Shown: piece after piece, positions 25,251 to 36,095 of the stretch | Position numbering within the stretch: position 1 is the first letter of the stretch | How the letters are laid out: every line of letters begins with the position of its first letter | Source of the DNA: Zantedeschia hybrid cultivar | Taxonomy: Eukaryota > Streptophyta > Magnoliopsida > Alismatales > Araceae | Direction: 5' to 3' | DNA length: 64,000 nucleotides | NCBI GenBank assembly: GCA_030544215.1 | Contig: JARZZO010000004.1 | Coordinates: 43,637,980 to 43,701,979 of the forward strand | Notes under the pieces: model-generated | The model's input: only the letters and a program-made list of their open reading frames with translations | Told to the model about the DNA's origin: nothing | Databases searched by the model: none | Position numbers and translations under genes: made by a program

Positions 25251-25447
25251 AATCAAAAGTGTATATTAATCTTATTATAAATGTTCTTCAAATATGGATC
25301 TATTTATCGTTGTGATCTAATCTTAATTGAGTAATCCATTAATCTTATTTTATGGCCTTAACGTAGTATGAGTAATCTATTAATATAAAGATAGATTGTT
25401 AAAATCTATTAAATTTCTAAGATGAAATTTCTTTAAAGGGGAGAAGA
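25251..25447 (+). mobile_element. LARD internal 3' piece with polypurine tract
   Basis: AAAGGGGAGAAGA at 25435-25447 directly precedes the TG of the 3' LTR and would prime plus-strand DNA synthesis. No coding sequence. Confidence 0.75.
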
Positions 25448-28419
25448 TGTTATACCTTACATTTTTATAATCTATTCATGAATTCAATTAATTTAACTTA
25501 GATCAATGAACTAGTTATACAAGTCTATTAGTGAGTTTAAGTAACTTTATTTAGTCTAATTAAGCTAATTATGAAAGTCCATTAGTCTAATTATATTATT
25601 AAGAATAGCTCACTAATTTAATTGAAATTCTGGGGTTGATGCATTCGACAACATAATAGTAAAATAATAATAAATTTATGTATAAAATTCAGATTAAGGC
25701 ATGGTCAATATCATTAGAAAGAGTATGAAAAGCTATATAACTTTGTAGAAGATCATTTTTATTAATATAGATGTTTTAGTAGTCAAAAATATCGATGATT
25801 AATTTTAGAAAGAGTTGCCCATAGAAAATAAGTCTTAGTCGGATTATGATTTGAATTAGGAAACAAAAGATGGGATAATTAAAATTAACCACGATATGAA
25901 AAGTCATGTATAATATATTTGACTTAGATTGGAAGTAGAACACACTAAATTTGAATATAATCAAGATTCTAATTAATAGGTAGAAAGTCATAATTGGAAT
26001 CCTACTTAAATTAGGATTATATACACAGATTTACTTAATGTAGTCATGGTGTTTTAAACATAACTTTGTGTATACAATTCTAAATTATTTGAGACAATTT
26101 TTATTAGAACGATGAGTCAAAATTCTAAAAGTTTTATGAAGACCATATGTTTAAAATAAGTCGTTTACTACTTAAAATCAAGACATATTTAGACAAGATG
26201 GAAATCTGTTATATTTTTGGATTCAGAGTACTCAAGACAGCAAGTCAGTAAAATAGGCATAATGTTTTGTACAAATATTCAAAAATAATAAAATTGGTGG
26301 TATTAAAAGGATAATGAAAATTACTAAAAAAATTTAGTAGAGAGTTTCTCTTAATTCAGATATTTAAATGGTTGAATTTAAATATTTTCAGAAAAGAAAA
26401 CTACAGGTGGCGTGAATAGAGTTCAATTCACCTTATTTACTATTTATTTCATGATTATTATATCAGCATATGCAATCTGTCTATTCAATCTATTTTGTTT
26501 TCAATTAGGATCACCTGAATCACATATATTTGTTCTCTCTTCTTAGACGTTGAATTGAGCTTATATTTTGATATAAGTCTATTTGTCATATTGTCTTTAA
26601 GTTCAATAAATGTTATAATTTTCTGAGTTCTTTTGATATTTATTCCGTAATATTCTTCTGAGACTATATAATATGTCATGGGAGTTTTGAAATCATAATT
26701 CTTTAATCTTATATCTCACTTGATTCATGTTTAAATTATGCTAAATTTTGTAGAGACCTTTGTTATATTATCCTTGACGTCTTTGTAAAGTTCGAAAATT
26801 TTATGATCCGATTTGATATTTTTTTGCCCTATGTTTTGATTTGCTAGAATTCTACTTAAGTTAGATTTCTGGAATAGAAGCGGGAGTCCAAAATTATATC
26901 AAGACAATCCAGAAATTGATGAACCTGTGTTCACACTTTACCATGATCTATTTGACATGTTCGCCAAGTTTGACAATTTTTTGAATATGTTTGATAATAT
27001 TTGGCCTATTTGTTGATTTTTTTTAGTACTGAAAATTAGTTTTGATGGCCGAAAATTTTTTGTTTGTTATGCCAAACATTCTAAAAAATTTTCTTTTACT
27101 GTCTTTCTTCTCTAGTAACCTATTTTTATCAGCTTTACTCTGATTATCCATCTATATGAACATGTTGACTCTTTAAGTTATTATTTTGTATAGAAAAGTA
27201 TGTATTTTGACTCTTATATGTAAGTATTACTTTGTCAAATAAATTTTCAGATCTATGATCATTATGAAATCTGCGAAAATATGATTGTGCCATATTTGTT
27301 TGATTTATGATTAGATATTACCGTCTTATGGAGATTGAGGCTCATTCCATAAGCGTCCGTGAATGGGTTCTGCCCGTGGGTAACAAAAAAATTCAGATAA
27401 TTGTGTTTTATTGGTCAGTCATCTGAGGTGGGACAACAGCCTCCCTGGCTATGTATGTGCCAAGATCTTAGTATACTTGCCTATATACTTTGGTATTTGT
27501 TTGTTCAGCTCTTGTTGTGGTGGTTAGATGCATGTCTATTTGATATATTTGGATTTGATTTGTTTGACACATAATTATGAAACATAATTGGCTGTTTGGA
27601 TCTATTTGATTCAATTTATGATATGCTCAGTTTGATCTTTGACATGTACGCTTAGTGATTTTGATTTCAGCCTATTTGATTAAGAATTTACGTTCATTCT
27701 GATTAGCTGTTCTGACAATATAAACTCTGATTTGATAAGCTACCATGCCATGATAAATTTGCTATATGTTCAGTTCGATATATTCAGTTTGATATATGAT
27801 ATGTTCTGATCATGACTAGTAGACTTATTCAGTTAGATAAGAATATGATTATGCTATATATTACTCAATCCATTCATGCTATTAGAAAATACATTTGATT
27901 TGATAAGCTTATATTTGACCATGTTTTGTATCATGTTTTTATTTGAGTTATATGTAGAACTATGTAAGATCATGTTTAGTATAATTATATAATGTGATTT
28001 GCAAAACTTACTATATGTTAAGTCATGTAGATGGTTTGAAGCTTATTGAGTAGTTGTACTCATAAATCCTATTAACATTTTTAGAGTCTGAGAAAGAGAA
28101 TCTGAAATTTGAGGAGACTTCTGATTGAGGCATTTGACATCTTCAAGAGGTTTTCAAGAGCTATATTTGATGTCGTAGGGATAATAAAAAAATGATATAT
28201 TTTTTTTTATTTGATGAGTTTTAGAATTTATATATAAATTGATGGATATCGTAATTTCTGAACTTTAGTATTGCGTATATTTGGATGTTATGGCATTTAT
28301 TTAAATCATCTTATAGTTGTTTAGCTTTCATATATGTTTGTTATGGTGGAATTTGTTTTAAGATTACGTAGTCGGTCTCCGAATTGAAAAAAAAAATGAA
28401 CCGGATCCGAAGTGTAACA
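25448..28419 (+). mobile_element. 3' LTR of the LARD-like element (2.97 kb)
   Basis: It begins TGTTATACC and ends AGTGTAACA, keeping the canonical TG...CA ends. It aligns along its length with 14900-19079 and lacks the solo LTR and the 200-bp duplication found there. No ORF of note. Confidence 0.8.
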
Positions 28420-28424
28420 CTTAC

Positions 28425-30246
28425 GTCCAGTCCCAAGCAACTTCTTGAGATTTCTACTATACACAAGGTACAAACTCTTTGCTGGTTATATAATCCCCAG
28501 CTTCAGCTAATCCTCTGTTCAACACTATAAAGAGGAAAACAACTTCATGCACGCCCTAAGCTCTCTCTTTCAACAGTCAAGAAGAGGTAAATAACTACCT
28601 GCACACCTGTAGGCCCTCTCTTCAATTTATTAAAGAGAAAAGCTTCCTCCTTCACAACCGTAGGCCCTCTTCAACAAAATGAAGAAGAAAATAATTACAG
28701 AAGATATAAAAATAAAGATACCTCTCAGTAAGCAAATGTTCACAAGTGAACATAGAGTAGATCAATACAATGAAACAAATAAAAAATAATAAAACAATGG
28801 TCTTGATCCGCTGAAGAACATGTGAGAACTTCTTAAGGCACATAAGAGTGAAATGCTCAGGTTCTCATGTCCTTCTTAATCTAGCTCTTTCTTTTCTCTC
28901 TCAGATCTTAAACACAGGAAGAAGAAATAGAATTTTTGCTCAAGATGATCAATTGTGAGCAGTGTTACTTCATTATGTCTTTTTCACCCTGATATCAATC
29001 TTCTACTCGTTCAAGTCTTGATTATTTATACTCCATTTTGAATTGATTTATCCGTTAAGATGGGTCTCTTCTTGTTGAGTCCAATGGTCCTTGATTGAGT
29101 CTAATATTAATCAGGCTGTGTCTTAATGTTAACTAGCATAGATTAATGTAGACCATTCGAATTTAGCAGAAAATTGTCTCGATCTAATTTGAGAGAGATC
29201 TTCAGACAGACTGCCTGTTAATGTTTTCTGAAAACTGAACCCCATAGTCCTTTCACTTTTTAGACTTGGCTTGTGTAGTTTTGTCTATCCTATAAACACA
29301 CCAAAAGCAGGTGAGAGCAGAAAATCTGAAAAAAGTAGATTGTAGTCATTGCAAGTGTATTTACTTTTTAGAACTAGAAGAATAAACAATATTTTGATGG
29401 TTTGACAGAGGATCAATTAGGAATTTTGCAAATAAAAGAGCAAATCAATTCAAAGGATATTGAATCAATTTGAAGAGAGGATGCTAATCATTCGACAAAC
29501 AGCATAGCTAATCAATTGCGCACTAAGTGGGTGAAACACACACATGCACAGAGATAGCTTACCAATCAATTAGGTGCTCAACCAGTAATCAATTTGGCAG
29601 ATAATCAAAGTTATAATAGACTCTCAGAATCGATTAAGTGTAAGCAGGTAATCGATTAGCCGTATAATAGTAACTGTAGTTACAGTCAACTGACAAATCG
29701 ATTAAAGAAATAAAGATAATTGAAGTAAGAAACTCAATCAGCACCCATTAACGAAATAAACAGATAATCGATTAGAGAGTAGAGGGTTAATCGATTTTGC
29801 GGTCAATATGAATCGAAGTTAAGCACTGACTAGAAATCAATTCAAAACTATACTATAATTAATTTGAAAGGCACGAGTAATCGAAGAATAACAAACATAA
29901 CGTTTAATCGATAATATAGTCAACTTAGTAATCGATTCAGTTCGCGACAATTAAATCGATTAGTATTTCAACAATAATTGAAGTGAAACTTTAAATTGTG
30001 AATTGATTATGATAGCAATAATGATTACAGAAGAAAAGACATGTTATGTAATCGATTGAAAAATAAATCGATCAATGACATTGTAGTTAATGTTTGTACG
30101 GTTAATTTATTAGCGATAGACATTTAATCGAAATAATAGTTAGTTTTTAATCGGGGTGATTAAAGATCTACTGAAATCAACTAAGTTCCAGAACTAATAA
30201 AGTTCAGACAGTGTATAAGGTCAGAACCTAATCAATGAAATCAACA
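28425..30246 (-). mobile_element. Copia (Sirevirus-like) LTR, second piece
   Basis: It continues the LTR broken at 14899 and ends with AATGAAATCAACA at 30246, the reverse of a TGTTGA start. The total LTR length without the insertion is about 2.0 kb. The right third (29620-30075) is remarkably rich in the palindromic word ATCGATT. Repeated words like TAGGCCCTCT near 28600-28670 are also seen. No ORF. Confidence 0.6.
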
Positions 30247-30560
30247 TTCTCCCCTTATCTAAATCAAACCAATTTACATACATAAGAACTTTGTGATTAC
30301 ATGTTTATTCAAAACTTTATTATCATCAAAACAAATATTCAGAATTTTGTTATCATCAAAACACTGGAGAATAATTAAAGACACAACTCAACAATCTTCT
30401 ACTCAACAGAAGTGATAAAAATATATTTGTAAGTGATGAAATTACGTTAATAAAATTACATAGAAAGTAATAAAGTTGAATTACGTAAGAAATGATAAAA
30501 TTATACTTACAAGTGATAAAAACATGTTTGAAAGTGATAATTTTATACTTTGGAAGTACT
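30247..30560 (-). mobile_element. Sirevirus-like internal 3' end with polypurine tract
   Basis: Read on the minus strand, TTTTGATGATAA occurs twice (30312-30360), and AGATAAGGGGAGAA directly precedes the TGTTGA LTR start. This arrangement is typical of Sirevirus 3' ends. Repeated AAGTGATAAAA words follow at 30405-30560. The rest of the element is not recognisable to the right. Confidence 0.6.
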
Positions 30561-31130
30561 ATAATTGGTTTGAAAGTGATCAACTAGACAGTTGATCAGA
30601 TTAAAATAGGAAGACTTTAGTGTCCCTTTTAAAGAGAGGTAAGTGGGAAAGGACAATAATAAATATTGTCAGAAAGTTATAGATTTTCTTTTTCCCTATT
30701 CAAAAAAGTCAAAAAGATAAGAGCAAAGTGATAAGTATTACTGAAAGTCCATTGATTTCAAACAAAGTCTTATGGTTAAGGTGCCCGAAGTGTACCTTCT
30801 CCATTTGCAGGCATGAGACCGTTGGATCTATGGTTAGTGATTGCCAGAGTGTGTAGGCCAATGAATGACAGCTGCAATGGTAGCAAATAAATAACACAGC
30901 CCCAACATAACCAAGGGTGCCTTCCAAAGCTGCCGCTTGGACTGATGTAGCACAGTTAAGTTCAAGGATTTTGAAATCATTCATCTCGGAGCTAACGAAA
31001 TGAGAGATCGTAAAGCTTCTCCCTTACATGGTTGTTGATGATCTCGTTTTTAGATTTTACTTCACTCAACCAGGAGGAGGTAAGAAAGGTCCACTAGTTA
31101 TAATTTGATGGATACTTCTATTTACATTAG
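30561..31130. other. Unassigned sequence, possibly more of the Sirevirus relic
   Basis: A minus-strand frame (30709-30984) is open for 91 codons but shows no motif I recognise. I do not call it a gene. Confidence 0.3.
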
Positions 31131-31424
31131 AGAGTCGTGTCGGATATTCGGACACGTTACGACATTCGGACATTCGTATCCAACTCTCTACTTCAAGATT
31201 TCAAAATAAATACTAGAGATTTCTTTAAATACTTGCCATATCTTTTCAGAATATTTGTCTATACGATAAAATTTGGTATATTTGAGTTATATCTTTTATA
31301 TTTTAGATAAATTTCAATGATTATATTTTATTATATAGATATGTCGTCGTGTCTTATTTTTAAGATATTACCGTGTCCGACGCACGTGTCCGTGTGGACA
31401 CTTGACACTCGTGTCCGTGTCCTA
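31131..31424. repeat. Dispersed repeat rich in GTGTCCG, copy 1
   Basis: It contains GTGTCGGATATTCGGACACG near 31138 and a cluster of GTGTCCG/CGGACAC words at 31370-31424. Its end (TTACCGTGTCCGACGCACGT and onward) is related to 33640-33728. The hAT element at 31425 interrupts it; the repeat resumes after 32104 with CACATATCATAG. Confidence 0.6.
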
Positions 31425-32096
31425 TAGGGCTGTCAACGGGTCGGAGATGGAAACATAAATAACACCTTCCGCTTCCGTTTCCTATAAGATTTATCAGAGA
31501 CGGAAATAGAGTCGAACGTTAGTGTTTCTGCTTCTGCATCCATTTCTACTTTTAAATCGGAAATTGGAAACAAAAGTAAACGGAAGTTTCCGCTATCATC
31601 ATCGTTATATTAAGAAGATATTTAAAATCACTATTACTATTCACTTTTTGATAAACTTTCTTCTAGTAATTAAAAATTTTAAACCTACAAAGTTTTAACA
31701 AAAGTAAAAATTAATAATCTATGAATTTTGAATTTTAAAATCTACTTTATCTATCAATCTAAATTTACATATAAATATATCCAAACATGTGCCATAAAGT
31801 TATATTAAAATGTTAAAAAGTTTTTAACTTTTTACTATGGCCTTTCTTTTATCAAACTGTCAAGAAATATTCTCACTGTATATGTGTGCCTGCATGTGAA
31901 TGGATGTATAAGGTACATAATCATTCGGAAACGAAAACGAGTTAGCGAATATGAAAATGAGTGTTTCTGTTTCCGACTCCTATAACTATCGGAGATCTAT
32001 TTCCGTTTCCTATAACTTAACGGGTGGTTCTATATTTACTAATAAAAATAAAAACGAAATGGATAATCAGAACTCGGGTATCCATTGATAGCCCTA
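31425..32096. mobile_element. hAT-type non-autonomous element with 8-bp target duplication
   Basis: The left end is TAGGGCTGTCAACGGG. The right end, reversed, is TAGGGCTATCAATGG. The 8-bp flanks are GTGTCCTA (31417-31424) and GTGTCCCA (32097-32104), one mismatch. TAGGG ends with 8-bp duplications are typical of hAT transposons. The related repeat at 33640-33728 lacks the insert. There is no transposase ORF in its 672 bp, so it depends on a related enzyme. Confidence 0.8.
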
Positions 32097-32104
32097 GTGT
32101 CCCA

Positions 32105-32665
32105 CATATCATAGTCTGCAAGACAAAATTTCCATCAGATTTCAATATTATGCATTAATCCAAAAGGAGGCATATAAGCAGGGAATTAATGATGGACCGC
32201 GCACCATTTTCCTTTTCCTCGTACCTCACATGGGCTCCCGTCTTCTGTGGCAAATATTCCTCCTCCCTGTGGACCTGTGCTGTGAGCTATCCACCTTCAA
32301 TAAAGCAGCCGCCTTATCCCTTAGGGGAGAGAGAGGCGTAAATACTACCACATCAAGCATCCCATTAGGCGTATTTGGAGCCTGCGTCTTCAGATGCAGA
32401 CACCTGCGACACTTCACCATATGAGATTCACCCATATTTGTTAGTCTCGGTAGGTAATTGGGGTCTTCTGACGTGGACACTTCAATATATATATATATAT
32501 ATAAAGATAAATATCACCCATTTTGTAAGATGCTGTTCTTGTCATCAAAAATTCAAAATTACACGACAAGCATTGCTTGTAAAAGAGGAGGTCAAACTCG
32601 AACCGCAGAAATAATTGTGGTGGGACAGCTGGCCATCTCCTCTATTGATGGGAAGGTTTTTTTTT
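32105..32665. other. Intergenic, short AT repeat, no gene accepted
   Basis: It holds a small (AT)n run near 32486. A minus frame at 32226-32480 has an ordinary-looking composition with a CRRC pair, but I cannot link it to a family, so it stays unassigned. Confidence 0.3.
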
Positions 32666-32843
32666 AGAACGAGATCGTCTGTGTTTAGATCGTCCAATGT
32701 CTCTAGACCCATGGAATTGAACCGTATGTGCATTGTGCACATTATTTTAAAAGATAAAATGACTCACATTTTCGTACAACTCAATTTCATACGTCTGAAA
32801 TTATTAGGCGGTCAAGACACATAGATCTAGACGATCTCGTTCC
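32666..32843. repeat. Short MITE with inverted ends
   Basis: AGAACGAGATCGTCT at the left is matched in reverse by GGAACGAGATCGTCTAGA at the right. The interior contains GATCGTCC and GTCTCTAGAC words and no ORF. The target duplication is not clear. Confidence 0.55.
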
Positions 32844-33541
32844 TATTTTCCACACTCTACATTTATTCTTTGCGATCGACGAAGAGATGGAGAAGTGGAC
32901 GTTGGTTTTATGACAATTTTTGTCTGTTAAACATGCAGAAACTAAAATTGGATTTGATTTACCAAGTAAGCATAACCTACTTGGCACCTCATGACCTTCG
33001 CACTTTGAGGAGGATAAGACTTTTAAGGTCTTATGGGTGTTTGCACCCTCACACGTGGGGGCAGGGCCAGGGAAGTTTCTTTGTTTGGTAGTTGACTTAA
33101 TTTAGAATGGTTATTTAATCTATTCATATTAACAAGTCAAAAAAAATATTGTTTATTGACTGATGTGTGGCAAGTAAAAAAAAAAGTGAGAGATTTAGAA
33201 GGGTGGAAAAGATTGAAAGAGAAAGAGAGAATATGAGTGAGGGATGAGAGAAAAAGAGTGTCTTGAAAGTTAATAGACTTTAATCAAGAAAAGTGGGGTG
33301 TTGTACGTTCTATTAGAGAGGTGGAAACAGAGATAGTAACGGTGGGTATAATCGTCAATAGGGTGTCAATCGGGCGGGTCTTTTTGTGGCCCAGTTCAAT
33401 TTAGTCCATATTAAAAAAAATTAAGTTGACCAAAATTATATAAATTGAGTTGGATTAAATTTAGATTGACATTAGTTAAACCAAAGTTAGATTGGATTGA
33501 AAATGGACTAACCCAGTTTAATCTATTGACTTCTATAATAA
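32844..33541. other. Intergenic, possible hAT-like relic, no gene seen
   Basis: From 33359 the text TAGGGTGTCAATCGGG, paired loosely with an inverted end near 33535, hints at a small hAT-type relic, but no 8-bp duplication is present. The rest has no recognised feature. Confidence 0.3.
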
Positions 33542-33650
33542 TTCACAAAAAATAATCATATTTTATGATATATATACTTATACATATTTTAATAATTTAG
33601 TAATCATATTTTATGATATATATACTTATACATATATTATCATCATGTCT
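33542..33650. repeat. Tandem duplication of about 50 bp
   Basis: AATCATATTTTATGATATAT, then ATACTTATACATAT, occurs twice in a row at about 33551-33592 and 33601-33640, nearly identical. Confidence 0.75.
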
Positions 33651-33728
33651 TATTATTAAACTCTTACCGTGCCTGACACACATATCCACGTCGATATTTG
33701 ACGTGTCTTCATGTCTCACACATCATAG
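33640..33728. repeat. Dispersed repeat rich in GTGTC, copy 2
   Basis: It is related to 31335-31424 plus 32105-32116 (ATGTCTTATT, TTACCGTG, GACAC, CATCATAG in order), with no insert. It gives an empty-site comparison for the hAT element at 31425. Confidence 0.55.
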
Positions 33729-34293
33729 ATGAACATTTAATGAAACTGAAATGAGTTGTGGCATAACAGCAACAGTGAACCATGTCTGACCGTACTACGT
33801 ACCATTCCTACGGCACACAGGATCGATTAAATTATAAACTCGACCTAAACAAGTTTTATTGAGATTACAATCATCCATCCATGCGTAGGATAGGAACAAC
33901 GCGCGATTCTGATGTGCACACAACATAAACATTCTTTTCTGAGCCTCTTGCAGATAACGATGTCAGCTCACAAACTGTGAGCTAAACTTACCCCAAAACC
34001 AAAAAAGGTAAAATCTGTGGCTACGTGTGACTGCGAAAAACTAGTATGTTTGTAGAGAATATTCCCACTTGGGAACCCAAGAAACAGAGAAAGATAACAC
34101 CTCAATTCAGGTCTTGAACATTTCAACTACCCATGCATGTGGTCGTTTCATGAACTGGCACAGTGCAGTCTGCAGCCATACACCTACCTGGAGAGGAAAG
34201 AATCTGATAGCCACAAGACACAACATTCAAACATTCAACACAGGAAATTGAAGAAGGCCTATACCACAACCATAATCAAAGCCCAGAGAAACT

Positions 34294-34506
34294 GCTAGGC
34301 AAGGATGGCAGTCCCTATTCCGGTCTCGGTATCGGTACCGACCGATACCGATACGGTTGTATCCGATTGGTATCATCCGGTACCAGCCAGTTTCTGTCCC
34401 GTACCGACAGATACAAGTTTTTTTATTTAATGACTAGTATTGCGGTATCCTCCATATTGGTATCAATACTCTGGTATCGGTCGATACTGCCAACCATGCT
34501 ACCAGG
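34294..34506. repeat. MITE-like repeat with GGTATCGG/CCGATACC palindromes
   Basis: The ends GCAAGGATGGCAGT and (reversed) GCATGGTTGGCAGT match at 12 of 14 positions. The inside is built from GGTATCGG, GGTACCG and CCGATACCG words that fold on themselves. No ORF; no convincing target duplication. Confidence 0.5.
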
Positions 34507-36095
34507 CAATTTGAGCAATATGCAAAAGGTTTCAAGGGAACCAACAATTCAAGGAATAATCCTTTTTCTTGACCAAGAATTCAACGTTTGAACCATAATC
34601 AAAGCCAAAGACCAAATGAGAGACTAAAGGAATCCTTTTTCTCCATGAAGCAGATCCACAAAATCAGTTCCACAGCTACACCATTCTAAATCTTTATGTA
34701 GAATGTGAAATGCCGCAGTCAATCCACCAGGAAGAATACTTAACCAAACAAAATTCATGATTTAGCTAGACATGATCAATAATGCAATGGTCAGGATATT
34801 AAGATAAGAGAAACTGTCCATCAATAATCTGAAGGACCTATTTTCTGAGAGGAACAACAAAAGTATGAACCTAAAATATTCACAAAAGAAGAGTGCAAAG
34901 CATGTACATAGGATGGACCCATTAGGCAAGCACTTCTGAAGGAAGAATACAGCCCTTGACTATGGTCAACACGTGCAGCCTCTAAGTCCAATTCAACTAA
35001 TGGACATGGTTTTGATAACATTGTGATGTGTATTAGGTAATGATTTTTTTCCGTATGCAGGTAAGCTATTCTGAAGGATGGAGGGAGAAATCAATCCAGG
35101 AAGACAGTCGACTAGGATCAAAGATTTTCAGTCTTCTCTCAAAGCATAAGGGTTGATCTTCGGATGATTTTGCATGCAAATATTTCCATGTAGCTGTGCA
35201 TGGGTGTGCAGAGTTGTGCTTGTGCACAATTCAAGTCTACAAACCATTCATATCATAGATGGTAAAGATTTGTCCTATTTTTCTCCTTTCACAAAGATGA
35301 CACCCAAATGTGAATCTTGGTTCACATGGAAAAGGTTCTTGCATGTGTAGAGACATAAAATGAAAGGCCATTCTGCACGAATGGGCAACATACAGTCACC
35401 CAAATAGCCAACACTTGCACTCAACAAAGTTTGAAAGGTCGAGGGTATTTTGATCTTTCATTGACACGAAAATAAGGTAGCAGTAGTACAAACTAGGGAG
35501 GAACATTACATTGCCGTTGAAATGCATGAGAATTCAAGTCAGTTCTAGGGAATATAACCCACAATCCTGAACGAGCACAGGCAGACAAGAGTTTCACTGG
35601 CTAAATCAACATTATCATCATTCCCCATGTGAAGAACTATCATCATGCAGAGAACCAAAACCCATCAGATGTTACAACAGAGTCAAAGTACAGATAACTG
35701 AACATGTTGGAAGGGAAATACAAGAATAAGTTAGTCTTGATGAAAAAAAGAATTCCCAGAATAGAAGAGCCCAGCCACATGACTCATTTTTTTTGTTCAA
35801 TTGTCATCGTGTACCAATATGGGGAAGAAGAGAAACACTTCCCATGGTATGTACTGTCCCTGAAGGGGCTCCAATTGGAAAGGGATGAGCCTCAAGCAAG
35901 CAAGAATTAATCTGAAAGGTCTTCACATGTAACTTATCATTTTAAGCCTGAAAAGTTGCCAATCATTGTCAATCTCGCTGAGAAGAATGATCCATGCGGG
36001 ACAACCATAGCTGGTACAACCTCGGACCACCATCATCCAAAAAAAATAATTCTTTGTGACATTACTATGCATGCCCTGGTAACTGTTAATAATGA
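34507..36095. other. Downstream flank of the GT17 gene
   Basis: It should contain the 3' UTR of the gene on the minus strand. No other gene, RNA or element was recognised. Short ORFs here (e.g. 35704-35910) have no known domain. Confidence 0.4.

Larger units (their letters stand above)
14900..28419 (+). mobile_element. LARD-like non-autonomous gypsy-type element, 13.5 kb with nested insertions
   Basis: Related long terminal repeats lie at 14900-19079 and 25448-28419. The primer site is at 19083 and the polypurine tract at 25435. The flanks CCTAC (14895-14899) and CTTAC (28420-28424) are a 5-bp target duplication with one change. After subtracting two solo LTRs, the internal part is only about 1.6 kb and has no gag or pol. 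Long LTRs with a short coding-free interior define LARDs, which are thought to be moved by the enzymes of a related gypsy element. The LTRs have diverged clearly, and the 5' LTR has lost its TG/CA ends (TATTATACC, GTAATA), so it is old and almost certainly immobile. Confidence 0.75.

Noticed and set aside
30709..30984. Minus ORF of 91 codons next to the Sirevirus-like relic
   Set aside because: No domain; may be chance or decayed element sequence.
32226..32480. Minus ORF of 84 codons with a CRRC motif
   Set aside because: No family recognised, no splice or promoter support; kept only as a note.
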